A DNA stretch of 64,000 nucleotides, from positions 1 through 64,000 of the forward strand of contig JAJZYB010000001.1 in NCBI GenBank assembly GCA_021806135.1, in the 5' to 3' direction. The notes under the pieces were generated by a model. It ran no database searches, had not been told where the DNA came from, and saw nothing but the letters and a program-made list of their open reading frames with translations. Of the stretch, positions 49,905 to 58,883 are shown piece after piece. A program made the position numbers and the translations under genes. Each line of letters starts with the position of its first letter. The first letter of the stretch is position 1. This DNA comes from Thermoplasmata archaeon. Lineage in GTDB: Archaea > Thermoplasmatota > Thermoplasmata > Lutacidiplasmatales > UBA184.

Positions 49905-51196
49905 TGGTCTCTGAGTCGACCCCGGCTACGATCCCGCCGCGGAAGCCTTTCCACCCCCCGGGAGAACGCCCGCACGACCTGCCGACGCTCCCGGGGCCCG
50001 TGCCTCGTGGAAAGGAAGAACGTCTCGAACGGACTCTGCGGGAGGAAGACTCCCCCCTCCAGCACCGCCCGGAGCAGGCGGCCGTGGGCGGCGGAGGCCA
50101 CATTCCTGGCCGCCTCCGCGTCCCGTACGGGACCCTCCGTGAGGAAGAGGGAGAAGAGGCTCCCCACCGTCGGGAGGCTCACGGGCCGGCCCGCCCGCCG
50201 GAAGACCTCGGAGAGCTCCGCCACCAGCCGCCGGGTCTCCGCCTCCACCCGGGACAGGGTGGCGGCGTTCACCCGTTCCAAGGTGGCCTCGGCGGCAGCC
50301 AGGGAGAGCGGGTTCCCGCTGTACGTGCCCGATTGGTACACCGGCCCCTCGGGCGCCACCCAGGAGAGGATCTCCCTCCGACCTCCGTAGGCGGCCAGGG
50401 GAAGTCCCCCGCCGATCGCTTTACCCAGCAGCGTGAGGTCCGGGGTCACCCCGAACCGCTCCTGCGCCCCGCCGGGAGCGACCCGTAGGCCAGTGATCAC
50501 TTCGTCGAAGGCGAGGAGGATCCCCTCTTCCCGGGTCAGGGCCCGGACCCGCCTGAGGTATCCTGGCTCTGGAAGGATCGTTCCGACATTCCCCAGGACA
50601 GGTTCCAGGAGGACCAGACCCACATCCTTCGCTTCGGCCAGGAGCGCCTCCAGGGCGTCGGCATCGTTGAACGGCACCACATAGGTGGGAGCTTGAGGAG
50701 CGGGAACCACCCCGGCAGAGGCCGGGAGCCCCGCCGCCGCGCTGCCCGCCCGGAAGAGCAGCGGGTCCACCGAGCCGTGGAACCCTCCATCCATCTTGAC
50801 CACCCCGGGGGCCCGGGTGTAGCCCCGGGCCAGTCTCACCAACGCGGCGGCCCCTTCTCCGCCGGTGGAGACGAACCGCAGTCGTTGCATGGAAGGGAAC
50901 AGGCTCTGGATGCGGCGGGCGACCCGAACCTCCAACTCCAGGGGAGCCCCGAAGAGGCTCCCGAGCCGGGCCTGGCGCTGAACAGCGGCCACCACGGGCG
51001 GGAACGCATGGCCATTGAGCAGCGGACCGAAGCCCAGGCAGAGGTCCACATACCGCCGGCCCTCCACGTCCCAAACGTAGGCTCCCCGACCCCGGGCCAG
51101 GAAGCGGGGATAGGGCCGATAGGCGCGGACCGGGCTGGAGACCCCACCCGGAAAGAGGGCCCGGGCGCGTCGGTAGAGCTCCCGGCTCAGATCCAT
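49901..51196 (-). CDS. hemL: Glutamate-1-semialdehyde 2,1-aminomutase
   Basis: A pyridoxal-phosphate enzyme converting glutamate 1-semialdehyde to 5-aminolevulinate, the precursor of all tetrapyrroles. 431 residues from ATG 51196: ARALFPGGVSSPVRAYRP at the start, DGGFHG, DEVITGLRVAPGGAQERFGVTPDL with Asp 231, and the Schiff-base Lys 259 in LLGKAIGGGLPLAAYGG. The PLP phosphate loop reads STGGEGA where most enzymes have NSGTEA, a mild deviation. It overlaps the end of hemB by 10 bases, completing a hemA-hemB-hemL operon. Its own end meets the foreign-looking PKD gene. Confidence 0.95.
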   Translation of the reverse strand: MDLSRELYRRARALFPGGVSSPVRAYRPYPRFLARGRGAYVWDVEGRRYVDLCLGFGPLLNGHAFPPVVAAVQRQARLGSLFGAPLELEVRVARRIQSLFPSMQRLRFVSTGGEGAAALVRLARGYTRAPGVVKMDGGFHGSVDPLLFRAGSAAAGLPASAGVVPAPQAPTYVVPFNDADALEALLAEAKDVGLVLLEPVLGNVGTILPEPGYLRRVRALTREEGILLAFDEVITGLRVAPGGAQERFGVTPDLTLLGKAIGGGLPLAAYGGRREILSWVAPEGPVYQSGTYSGNPLSLAAAEATLERVNAATLSRVEAETRRLVAELSEVFRRAGRPVSLPTVGSLFSLFLTEGPVRDAEAARNVASAAHGRLLRAVLEGGVFLPQSPFETFFLSTRHGPRERRQVVRAFSRGVERLPRRDRSRGRLRDH

Positions 51197-52161
51197 CCCT
51201 GCTCCACGGCCTCCAGGGCATAGTAGCTGAGGATCACGTCCGCACCGGCCCGGCGGAACGCCGTGAGGACCTCCGGGACCGCCCGGGACTCGGTCAGGTG
51301 ACCCGCCCGCGCCGCGTCCTTCATCATCGCGTACTCCCCGCTCACCTGATAGACCGCCAAGGGCAGCTGGAACCGCTCCCGGGCCCGAGCGAGGAGGTCC
51401 AATTGGGGGAGACCCGGCTTGACCATCACGAGGTCCGCCCCTTCTTCCACGTCCATGGCCATCTCCCGGAGCGCCTCCCGGGCGTTCCCGTAGTCCATCT
51501 GGTAACCCTTCCGGTCCCCCTGGCGGGGGGAGGACCCCTCCACCTCCCGGAATGGATCGTAGAAGGCGCTCGCACTCTTCGCGCTGTAGGCAAGGATGGC
51601 GCGGTCGGAATGCCCTGACCCGTCCAGAGCCTCCCTGAGCGCCTGCACCTGACCGTCCAGCATCGCGCTCGGCGCCAGCCAGTCTGCCCCGGCCCGGGCG
51701 TAGCTCACCGCCACCCGGGCGACAGAGGGGAGGCTCCGGTCGTTGTCCAGCCCTCCGTCGCGCCAATACCCGCAGTGGCCATCCGTGGTGTAGGCGCACA
51801 GGCAGACGTCCGCCGCCAGGAGGAGCCGGGTCCGGGATCGCAAGGAGCGAAGGGCACGGGGTACCGAGCCCTCCTCGTCCCAGGCGCCCGACCCTTGAGG
51901 ATCCTTCCGGAGGGGCCGCCCAAAGAGCAGGAGTCCTCCGAGGTGCGCCCGTTCGGCCCTCCGCGCCAGCGGAAGGAGCCCTTCGGGGGGATACCGGGTC
52001 AGCCCCGGGAGGGAGGGAATGGACTGAGGCTTACGGAGCGCCGGGTCCACGAAGACGGGAAGGATCAGGCTGGAGGCGTGGACCGAGGTCTCCCGGACCA
52101 TCCGCCGCGAACCCTCCTGGGCGCGGAGGCGGCGGAGACGGACGGTGGGGAAGGAGCTCAT
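51187..52161 (-). CDS. hemB: Porphobilinogen synthase (5-aminolevulinate dehydratase)
   Basis: Joins two 5-aminolevulinate molecules into porphobilinogen. 324 residues with the zinc-site cysteines 120, 122 and 130 (DVCLCAYTTDGHCG), the two active-site lysines 195 (YSAKSASAFYDPFR) and 248 (VMVKPGLP), RKGYQMDYGNAREA, and YQVSGEYAMMK. It is therefore the zinc-dependent type, not the aspartate-rich magnesium type. It overlaps hemA by four bases (ATGA) and hemL by ten. Confidence 0.96.
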   Translation of the reverse strand: MSSFPTVRLRRLRAQEGSRRMVRETSVHASSLILPVFVDPALRKPQSIPSLPGLTRYPPEGLLPLARRAERAHLGGLLLFGRPLRKDPQGSGAWDEEGSVPRALRSLRSRTRLLLAADVCLCAYTTDGHCGYWRDGGLDNDRSLPSVARVAVSYARAGADWLAPSAMLDGQVQALREALDGSGHSDRAILAYSAKSASAFYDPFREVEGSSPRQGDRKGYQMDYGNAREALREMAMDVEEGADLVMVKPGLPQLDLLARARERFQLPLAVYQVSGEYAMMKDAARAGHLTESRAVPEVLTAFRRAGADVILSYYALEAVEQGWI

Positions 52162-53384
52162 GCCGGCCCGGAAGGGGTGGAGAACAGGCGCTCTGCCGCC
52201 GCGATGAGCTGGGCCCGCTGCCGGGCCGGGCTGGTCCGTAGCGTCCTCAAGGGGGGGGTCAGGATCCCCCGGGTCAGGGCACGGGCAAAGTCCCGCAGGA
52301 CCTCCTCGGCGGGGGTGTCCCCGGTCAAACGACGGAGGGCCTCACGAGCTTCCCGGTCGCTCAGAGAATCCGCCAGCTGGAAGAGCCGCTGGGCCAGGCC
52401 CGAGACCTCCTGGGCGGCGGCTTCCGCGAGGAAGCGATGGGCTTCGAGCGTGATGCGCCTACGGGCCACGGGAAGCCGGGCCCGCACAGAGTCCGGAAGC
52501 GCGCGGGAGGTGGCTTTGAGGGACTCCAGATCGATGAAACGGACGTTCGAGGGGAGGCCCCGGGGGTCCAGGTTCCGGGGGTTCCCGAGGTCCACCACCA
52601 ATAGGGGGCTGGATCGGTCCGCGAGACCGAGCCTCCTCCCCGAGAGCAAAGGACGGCGGGCGGAGGCGGCCAGGAAAAGGACGTCCAGCTCGGTCCCCCG
52701 CCGGAGGAGCTCCTCCACCGTCTGGACCCGCACCCCGTAGGCCCGGCCCAGCGCCCGGCTCCGGGGACCGGTGCGGTTGGCAAGGAGGATATCCGTGGCC
52801 CCGGACTTCTTCAGCCGGCCCAGGACCTTCTCCCCCATCCGTCCGGCCCCCACCACCCCGTAGACGGCCTCCTTGGGGTGAGGGAGGGAACGCACGGCCT
52901 CCTCCACCGCCAGCCGTGCGAGCGAGCGACCGGTCCGGGAAAGGCCGGTCTCCTGGCGGAGGGTCCGGCCCACGTGGATCGCCCGTTCGAAGAGCCGCCC
53001 GATGGCGGGGCCGGCCTCCCCGCGCCTTTTCGCCGCCCGATAGGCGTCCCGGACCTGCCCCAGGACCTCCCGTTCGCCCAGGAGCTGGGAATCCAGCCCG
53101 CTCGCGACCCGGAAGAGGTGCTGCACGCTCAAGGTCCCTTCCCGAAGGAACTGGGTCGGGGCGAGACGGAGCGTCCCGAGATACTGCCGGATCTCCGTGC
53201 GGAGCTCCGGCGGACCCTCCACGTAGAGCTCGAAGCGGTTGCAGGTGCGGAGGGAGACCACCTCGGCCTTGGGGAAGCGCCGGCGGATCCCCGCCGACAG
53301 GACGAGCGCCCGGTCCTCGGTGAGCCTCTCGAGGACCGGCAGCGCTGTGGCCCGGTGGGTCACATGCAGGCTCAAGACCACCAT
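52158..53384 (-). CDS. hemA: Glutamyl-tRNA reductase
   Basis: Reduces glutamyl-tRNA to glutamate 1-semialdehyde with NADPH, the committed step of C5 tetrapyrrole synthesis. 408 residues: catalytic Cys 48 in SLRTCNRFELY, VASGLDSQLLGEREVLGQVRDAY, GVVGAGRMGEKVLGRL (NADPH), NRTGPRSRALGRAYG and the C-terminal dimerisation helix region. ATG 53384 has a TATA-like TTTTAA box about 31 bases upstream, so the operon hemA-hemB-hemL probably begins with a leaderless message. Later heme genes are not in the window; the precursor also feeds cobalamin, which the mutase needs. Confidence 0.96.
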   Translation of the reverse strand: MVVLSLHVTHRATALPVLERLTEDRALVLSAGIRRRFPKAEVVSLRTCNRFELYVEGPPELRTEIRQYLGTLRLAPTQFLREGTLSVQHLFRVASGLDSQLLGEREVLGQVRDAYRAAKRRGEAGPAIGRLFERAIHVGRTLRQETGLSRTGRSLARLAVEEAVRSLPHPKEAVYGVVGAGRMGEKVLGRLKKSGATDILLANRTGPRSRALGRAYGVRVQTVEELLRRGTELDVLFLAASARRPLLSGRRLGLADRSSPLLVVDLGNPRNLDPRGLPSNVRFIDLESLKATSRALPDSVRARLPVARRRITLEAHRFLAEAAAQEVSGLAQRLFQLADSLSDREAREALRRLTGDTPAEEVLRDFARALTRGILTPPLRTLRTSPARQRAQLIAAAERLFSTPSGPA

Positions 53385-53412
53385 GGGGACGTCGGCGGGA
53401 GAAACGGGTGGG

Positions 53413-53418
53413 TTAAAA
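53413..53418 (-). promoter_or_regulatory. TATA-like element of the hemABL operon
   Basis: TTTTAA on the minus strand about 31 bases before ATG 53384, with no ribosome site between. Confidence 0.55.
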
Positions 53419-53562
53419 GGGGGTCGGAAACCATCCGCGGGTCCCCCGGACGCCTCCCGCTTTACCCGGAGGGGAGGAGGCGCAGAGCTTATGCGGAGGA
53501 ATGCGCATGTCTAGCAGGCCCTTGGGCCCCGGGGGACCCCCCCGGGACCGGAAGAGGTGTCC

Positions 53563-54432
53563 ATGGAAGGCGAAGTCCGGCTACAACTGTCCTTGGGACG
53601 ACGGGACCGTGCCATCGCGCTCCTCGACGGAGAGGGCCGCTCTCCCCGGGAGGTCTGGGAGCTCGGGACCGTGGAGGCGGAGAGCCTCGTCCACTGGGAG
53701 GATGCCCTGGCCTCCGGCCAGCCGAGCCTCGCGCTTAGGGGGATCCGGGAAATGCTCGGCCGGGGGCTCTCCCCCCCGCTGCTCTGGTGGATGGCGAAGA
53801 GCCTCGAGGGGCGGGCCCTCCTCGACCTCGGGTCGTACGACGAGGCGCTCATGTGGATGGACCCGGCCATCCTGCGGACGCGCCGCAACCAGTTCTGGTG
53901 GTACGATGCGCTCCTCACCCTGGCCTGGGTCCATCACTTCCGGGGAGAGCACCATGAGGTCCGGCGGGCGGTCGTCCCCCGGCTCCTCCTCTGTCCGCTC
54001 CCCGGGTTCGGCCCCTGGTTCGTCGGACAGGGAAGCTACCTGCTTGGCCTATCCTCCCGGGACCCCCAGCGCCGGCTCCAACACTTCGCGGGTGCCCAGG
54101 AGGCCCTGGAACGGGCGGAGCGCTACGCGGTCTACCCCTCCCCCTGGAAGGGAGAGAACCTGCTCTTCGCTTCGGTGGCCGCTTTCGAGGCCGGCGGACG
54201 GGCCTCGGTCCGCCCGCTGAAAGAGGCGCTCGACGGCCTGTCCGGACCGGAATGGGAGGGGGCCGCCTACGATCCCCTGCGGGATGCCCTGGAGCACCAG
54301 CTGGCCCGGGCCCAGGGCCGGGAGGCCCCGAACCCGCTGAGCAGCTACCCCCGCCGCTACCTGGCGAACTGGGAGCCTCTGCCCGGGAGTGCCCGGGCGG
54401 CGGACGAGCCGGACGACCTGCCGGGGTCCTGA
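53563..54432 (+). CDS. Helical-repeat-like protein of unknown function
   Basis: 289 residues from ATG 53563 (AGGTG 4 bases upstream); GTG 53557 would add two residues. I do not recognise the family. It is rich in Ala, Leu and Trp, with alternating helices (QPSLALRGIREMLGRGLSPPLLWWMAKSLEGRALLDLGSYDEALMWMDPAI, WWYDALLTLAWVHHFRGEHHEVRRAV, RLQHFAGAQEALERAERYAV), an arrangement like TPR or Sel1-type solenoids but without a clean 34-residue consensus. There is no signal peptide. It is divergent from hemA (178-base gap) and convergent with glnA. Confidence 0.7.
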   Translation: MEGEVRLQLSLGRRDRAIALLDGEGRSPREVWELGTVEAESLVHWEDALASGQPSLALRGIREMLGRGLSPPLLWWMAKSLEGRALLDLGSYDEALMWMDPAILRTRRNQFWWYDALLTLAWVHHFRGEHHEVRRAVVPRLLLCPLPGFGPWFVGQGSYLLGLSSRDPQRRLQHFAGAQEALERAERYAVYPSPWKGENLLFASVAAFEAGGRASVRPLKEALDGLSGPEWEGAAYDPLRDALEHQLARAQGREAPNPLSSYPRRYLANWEPLPGSARAADEPDDLPGS

Positions 54433-54439
54433 CCGCTCC

Positions 54440-55888
54440 TCAGGCGTCCAGGTAGAGGGCGAACTCCAAGGGGGTGGGCCTCAGGCTCACCTCGAGGGCT
54501 TCCTTCCGCTTCAGTCCGACGTAGTGCTCCAGGAGGTCCTTGGGGAAGACGGTCTCGAGGAAGCCCTGGTCCGACTCGAGGGCGTCCAAGGACTCCTTGA
54601 GGGAACCGGGAAGCTCCCGGATCCTCAACTCCTTGCGCCGGTGAGCGGTCAGATGGTAGATGTCCTCGTCCACGGGGTCCCCGGGATCGAGCTTCCGGTT
54701 TATCCCGTCGAGCCCGGCCGCCAGCATGGCGGAGAGGGCGAGATAGATGTTGCAGGACGGGTCCGGCGTGCGGAACTCGATGCGCTTGGACTTCTCCAGG
54801 GTCTTCTCATAGACCGGCACCCGGCAGTTCGCGGAGCGGTTCCCCCGGGCCCAGGCGATGAAGACCGGGGCCTCGTAGCCGGGGACCAGGCGACGGTAGG
54901 AGTTCGTGGTGGGGTTCGTGATCGCGGTGAGCGCCCGGGAGTGCTCCATGAGCCCACCGATGTAGTATCGGCAGGTCTGGCTGACCTCGGCGTACGGCTC
55001 GTCCGGATCGTAGAAGGTGTTCCTCCCGTCCTTCCAGAGGCTCTGGTGGGTGTGCATCCCGGACCCGTTGTCCCCGTAGAGGGGCTTCGGCATGAACGTG
55101 GCCACCCGGTTGAACTGCTGGGCGGTCCGTTTGATCACCATCTTCATCGTCATGATGGCGTCGGCCATGGCGATGAGCGGCGCATACCGGATATTGATCT
55201 CGCACTGCCCGGCGGTGGCCACCTCGTGGTGGTGGGCCTCCACCGGGATCCCGAAGGAGTCCTCCAGGACCATCCCGATCTCGTTCCGAAGGTCCGCGAG
55301 CCCGTCCCGCGGCGGGGCGGCGTAGTAGCCGCCCTTCATGGCGAACGGAAGGAGGTTGAACTCCCCCTGGGTCCAGGGTGCCTCCAGGGAGTGGATCTCG
55401 TAGCCGTTGCCGGAGCCCGGGAGGGTGGCTCCCAGGGGGGAAGGGTCGATCTTCACGCGGTCGAAGACAAAGAACTCCAGTTCCGGCCCCCAGAACGTCT
55501 CATCGAAGCCCCGGGAGCGGGCCAGGTCCACCGCCCGCTCGGCGGCGTAGCGGGGGTCCCGGGAGAAGCGCTCATGCCGGTAGCCCTCCCAGATGTTGCA
55601 GATGAACCGGTAGGTCTTGTGGGGGGGGTTGTACCAGGGGAGCAGCCGGAGCGTCCCCACGTCCGGGGCGAGCCGCATGTCCGACTCGTGGATGTCCGTG
55701 AACCCCCGGATCGAGCTCCCGTCCAGTTTCGGGATCCCTTCGGAGAAATGTCTTGCCTCGAGCATGTGCATGGGCATCGTCACGTGCTGGAGGAGCCCGG
55801 CCAGGTCCACGAACTGGAGGTCCAGCCACCGCACCTGCTCCTTCTCCAGGCGCCCGATGATGTTCTCTGAGGTTGCTCCGTCCGCCAT
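54440..55888 (-). CDS. glnA: Glutamine synthetase
   Basis: Makes glutamine from glutamate, ammonia and ATP. 482 residues from ATG 55888. Signatures: VRWLDLQFVDLAGLLQHVTMP at the start, GSSIRGFTDIHESDMRL, GPELEFFVFDRV (metal Glu), VEAHHHEVATAGQCEINIRYAPL (metal Glu/His), KPLYGDNGSGMHTHQSLW and NRLVPGYEAP-like YRRLVPGYEAPVFIAWARGNRSANCRVP. The adenylylation-site region of bacterial type I-beta is not evident, so this is the I-alpha-like archaeal form, normally controlled by feedback and PII. A CTTAAG box lies about 47 bases upstream. Its product would feed a glutamate synthase, for which only GltD-like proteins are visible here. Confidence 0.95.
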   Translation of the reverse strand: MADGATSENIIGRLEKEQVRWLDLQFVDLAGLLQHVTMPMHMLEARHFSEGIPKLDGSSIRGFTDIHESDMRLAPDVGTLRLLPWYNPPHKTYRFICNIWEGYRHERFSRDPRYAAERAVDLARSRGFDETFWGPELEFFVFDRVKIDPSPLGATLPGSGNGYEIHSLEAPWTQGEFNLLPFAMKGGYYAAPPRDGLADLRNEIGMVLEDSFGIPVEAHHHEVATAGQCEINIRYAPLIAMADAIMTMKMVIKRTAQQFNRVATFMPKPLYGDNGSGMHTHQSLWKDGRNTFYDPDEPYAEVSQTCRYYIGGLMEHSRALTAITNPTTNSYRRLVPGYEAPVFIAWARGNRSANCRVPVYEKTLEKSKRIEFRTPDPSCNIYLALSAMLAAGLDGINRKLDPGDPVDEDIYHLTAHRRKELRIRELPGSLKESLDALESDQGFLETVFPKDLLEHYVGLKRKEALEVSLRPTPLEFALYLDA

Positions 55889-55983
55889 GCTTGCCGACAA
55901 TGCCGACCCCCGGGGGGAGCGTGGGCCGCTCGGGCTTAAGCCTTCGCGTCGGCGCTTGCGCGGAGAGCCCCGGTCCGGACGCC

Positions 55984-57201
55984 TCACGCGTGGGCCGGTC
56001 CTGCGGGAGGAGAGGGACCGAGAGGCAGGGGGACCCTTTGGCCGAGCAGGAGGGGGAGCGGGAGCACGGTCAGCAGGGCCAGGGCGAGGAAACCGGCCGT
56101 GTAGTCCTGGGCCCCGAAAACCGTGGTGCCGAGGCCCACCACCACCAGGCTCCCGACGGACACCTGGATCCCGTTGACCAGACCTACGGCGAGGGGGATC
56201 CGTTCCTGGGAGATCCGGGGGAGCTGCGCCGCCATCAGGTAGATCCCGGCGAAGACCACGCCGACGAAGGTCCCGTAGACCGCCGAGAGCCCCCAGAGGG
56301 TCCAGGCGGGGGCGAAGGGGATCGCGGCCGCGGCGAGGGCCGTGACCCCGGCGGAGAGCGCCATGAGCCGGGTCGGATGGCGGACCCGCTCGGCCAGCCA
56401 GCCGCCCAGCGGCCCTCCGACCACGGAGGAGATGACCAGCACCGCGTCCATGCCGCCGGCCACCGCCGGGCTGAGGTGGAGGACCGTCACGGCCCACGGG
56501 ACGTAGTACTGGGCGATGGCGAACTCGGCCACCCAGAACCCCAGAAAGGCGCTCCCCAGGACCCAGAGCTCCCGTTCCTTGAGGACCGCCCGGGTCTGCG
56601 CCGCGATCGCCGGATACGGGACCGTCGGTTCCGGCAACCGGGGCAGGACCAGGAGGTTCTCCACGGTCACCGCGCCGAGCAGGAGTCCGCCGAGGAGCAG
56701 GCTTCCCCTCCAGCCGATCCACGAGGAGAGCAGCGCCGCGACGAAGACGGCGATGCCGGCCCCGAGGTTGAACGCGCCGTTGTACAGGCCGATGGCGAAC
56801 CCCTGGCCCCCCTGCCGGTAGTACCGGGCGACCAACCCGATGGCCGGGGAGAAGAAGAGCGCGGCCCCCAGCCCGACGAGGAACCGCGACCCCAGGAAGA
56901 GAAGGAAGGTGGGGGCGAAGGCGCTCCCCACCGCCGCCACGGACATGAGGGCGATGCCGAGAAGGGAGGTCCGGCGGGCCCCCCAGCGTAGGGAGAGCAT
57001 CCCGGCCGGTACCTGGAAGAGGCCCACCCCGACCAGGAAGAGGGAGAGCGCCTCCGAAACGGTACCGAAGGAGACCGCCAGACCGGCGGCGACCGCCAGT
57101 TGGATGGGGCCGACGTTGTACCAGTTGTACGCGTAGAGGGCACGGGCGCCGACCAGGGAGAGGAGCGCCCGGTCCCGGGCCGGCGCGGGAAGCTCCTCCA
57201 C
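55984..57201 (-). CDS. Major facilitator superfamily transporter
   Basis: 405 residues with twelve hydrophobic segments. The first half has LSLRWGARRTSLLGIALM, the loop-2/3 motif of MFS carriers (G-x-x-x-D-R/G-R-R type), and GSRFLVGLGAALFFSPAIGLVARYY; the second half repeats it with GGPLGGWLAERVRHPTRLMAL. The fold suggests a proton-coupled uptake or efflux carrier; the substrate is unknown. Start GTG 57201 lies 6 bases after the MBL gene stop, making it the last gene of a four-gene unit. Confidence 0.88.
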   Translation of the reverse strand: MEELPAPARDRALLSLVGARALYAYNWYNVGPIQLAVAAGLAVSFGTVSEALSLFLVGVGLFQVPAGMLSLRWGARRTSLLGIALMSVAAVGSAFAPTFLLFLGSRFLVGLGAALFFSPAIGLVARYYRQGGQGFAIGLYNGAFNLGAGIAVFVAALLSSWIGWRGSLLLGGLLLGAVTVENLLVLPRLPEPTVPYPAIAAQTRAVLKERELWVLGSAFLGFWVAEFAIAQYYVPWAVTVLHLSPAVAGGMDAVLVISSVVGGPLGGWLAERVRHPTRLMALSAGVTALAAAAIPFAPAWTLWGLSAVYGTFVGVVFAGIYLMAAQLPRISQERIPLAVGLVNGIQVSVGSLVVVGLGTTVFGAQDYTAGFLALALLTVLPLPLLLGQRVPLPLGPSPPAGPAHA

Positions 57202-57207
57202 GGGGCC

Positions 57208-58155
57208 TCAGGCTTCCGGAGGGACGAGCCCGCGCTGACGGAAGTACCGCAGGAAGCCGGCGGCCGCCAGCGGGAGGGCCGAGATCGTCTCCGCCCGGAC
57301 AACGAGCCCGGGGTCCTCCCCCGTCTCCCGGCTTCGCCGGTGCTCCTCTTCGGAGAAGGCCCGTACCAGCGAGGCGACGGTGGGTTCGCCCCGGGCCGCC
57401 TCCAGGGCGAGGGACTCCCATCGCCGGACCATCTCGCCGGCCTCCCGGAGCCGGGCCCGAGCCTCCGGGTAGACGCCGTAGTGGCTGAACGCGATCCGCT
57501 CCGGCCCCATCGCCCCCATCGCGTCCAGGCTACGGAGCAGGTCCTCGACGTCGAGGTCCGGTGGAGGGACCGCGGGTCGGATGTAACGGGCCCCGGGGAC
57601 CAGGATCCCGGCCCCATCCCCCGTGAAGATGGTCCGGCTTCCCGTATCGAAGAAGCTCAGGTGGTGCCGGGCGTGGCCGGGGGTCGCCAGCACCCGCAAT
57701 TCCCCACCGGCGGCGAGGGGCAGCACCTCCCCTCCCCGCAGCGGTCGGACCCGGGCGGGCGGCAACGGCACCACGGGTCCCCAGAGTTCGTGGGCCGCCT
57801 CCCCCCACGCGCGGCGTGCGCTCTCATTGAGCCGACGGGGATCCACGAGATGGGGGAGCCCCACCTCGTGCACATGGAAAGTGGCCTCGGGGAGGTCCCC
57901 GACGAGGCTCCCGGCTCCCCCGGCATGGTCCAGGTGGATGTGGGTCACCAGGACGTCACGGACCTGGTGGGGCTCCACCCCGGCACGGGAGAGCCCGGCG
58001 AGCAGATGCTCCCGGCAGCTCGTGGGGCCCACCTCCACCAGGGCATAGCCTTCCCGTTCCGGCAGTAGATAGGTCCCGATGAGTCCGTGCAGGTCACGGA
58101 ACCCCAGGTCCACCAGCATCCTTCCCTGGGGAAGCGAGGTGATGGTCTCGTCCAT
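57208..58155 (-). CDS. MBL-fold metallo-hydrolase
   Basis: 315 residues. The metal site THIHLDHAGG (His 72, His 74, Asp 76, His 77), the following His in the VLATPGHARHHLSFF strand, and FTGDGAGIL (Asp ligand) are complete, so a binuclear zinc or iron hydrolase is expected. The N-terminal GTYLLPEREGYALVEVGP is typical of thiol-ester or phosphodiester MBL subfamilies. The C-terminal 100 residues are helical. It lies between an M50 protease (9-base gap) and an MFS gene (6-base gap). Confidence 0.88.
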   Translation of the reverse strand: MDETITSLPQGRMLVDLGFRDLHGLIGTYLLPEREGYALVEVGPTSCREHLLAGLSRAGVEPHQVRDVLVTHIHLDHAGGAGSLVGDLPEATFHVHEVGLPHLVDPRRLNESARRAWGEAAHELWGPVVPLPPARVRPLRGGEVLPLAAGGELRVLATPGHARHHLSFFDTGSRTIFTGDGAGILVPGARYIRPAVPPPDLDVEDLLRSLDAMGAMGPERIAFSHYGVYPEARARLREAGEMVRRWESLALEAARGEPTVASLVRAFSEEEHRRSRETGEDPGLVVRAETISALPLAAAGFLRYFRQRGLVPPEA

Positions 58156-58164
58156 GGGGCCCCT

Positions 58165-58863
58165 CTACAGGAACCCCGTAAAAAGGAAGAGGGCCACCCC
58201 CCAGGCCACGGCTCCCGCGAAGACGGCGGCCCACAGCGCAGCATTCCAGCGAAGGACCTTCGCGCCGTCCAACGGGCCGAAGGGAATGAGGTTGAAGGCC
58301 GCCCAATAGACGTTGATGCTCCCCACCAGGAGGAGCACGCTCCCGACGGCCAGCGCACTCGTCCGCTCCAACAGGATCCCTGCGCCGACGAGCACCGCCG
58401 CCTCCAGCAGGTTCACCGCCGGACCGGCGAGGCTCGTGAGCCCATTCTCTTCCCGGTCCCCCCGCCCGGCGATGTACGTGGCTCCCGGGGCGGCGAACAG
58501 GAAGCCGAGCGCGGAGAAGAGCACCGAGATGATGAGGCCGTTCCAGAACGCCCGGAACTCCGCCCAGAGGCCCAGGCGCTGGGCCGCGAACTTGTGGCCC
58601 ATCTCGTGGGCGAGGAAGCCGGTCCCCGCGGCCAGCGCCGCCACCGGCACCCCGAGGAGAAGGCTCACGGTGGTGGAAGACGAGAGGCCGTGGCCGAACA
58701 GGCTCCCTGCCGTGTACGGGGAGACCCCGTCGAAGATGAGCCAGAGGTCGAAGGTCAAGACCCCGAAGGCAATGGCGATGTGCTTGAGCTCCACCCGAGA
58801 GAACCGGGGCCCGTGGGGGAGGGGAGGACGACCGGCCTCGGGCGGAACATGGCGACCCCACAT
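58165..58863 (-). CDS. M50-family (site-2 protease-like) membrane metalloprotease
   Basis: 232 residues from ATG 58863. HEMGH (86-90) inside a membrane helix (VPVAALAAGTGFLAHEMGHKFAAQ) is the zinc site, and NLIPFGPLDGAKVL near 198 supplies the third ligand and the M50 signature. About six membrane segments. Site-2 proteases cut within the membrane to release regulators or finish signal peptide removal. This member lacks PDZ or CBS domains, like the minimal archaeal forms. It starts 20 bases after the BtuF-like gene and 9 bases before the MBL gene. Confidence 0.9.
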   Translation of the reverse strand: MWGRHVPPEAGRPPLPHGPRFSRVELKHIAIAFGVLTFDLWLIFDGVSPYTAGSLFGHGLSSSTTVSLLLGVPVAALAAGTGFLAHEMGHKFAAQRLGLWAEFRAFWNGLIISVLFSALGFLFAAPGATYIAGRGDREENGLTSLAGPAVNLLEAAVLVGAGILLERTSALAVGSVLLLVGSINVYWAAFNLIPFGPLDGAKVLRWNAALWAAVFAGAVAWGVALFLFTGFL

Positions 58864-58883
58864 CCGTTCTGTACTCTCCCCCT

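Noticed and set aside
55889-57421. Long open frame upstream of glutamine synthetase
   Set aside because: It is a shifted frame of the MFS and MBL genes; glutamine synthetase similarity begins at ATG 55888.
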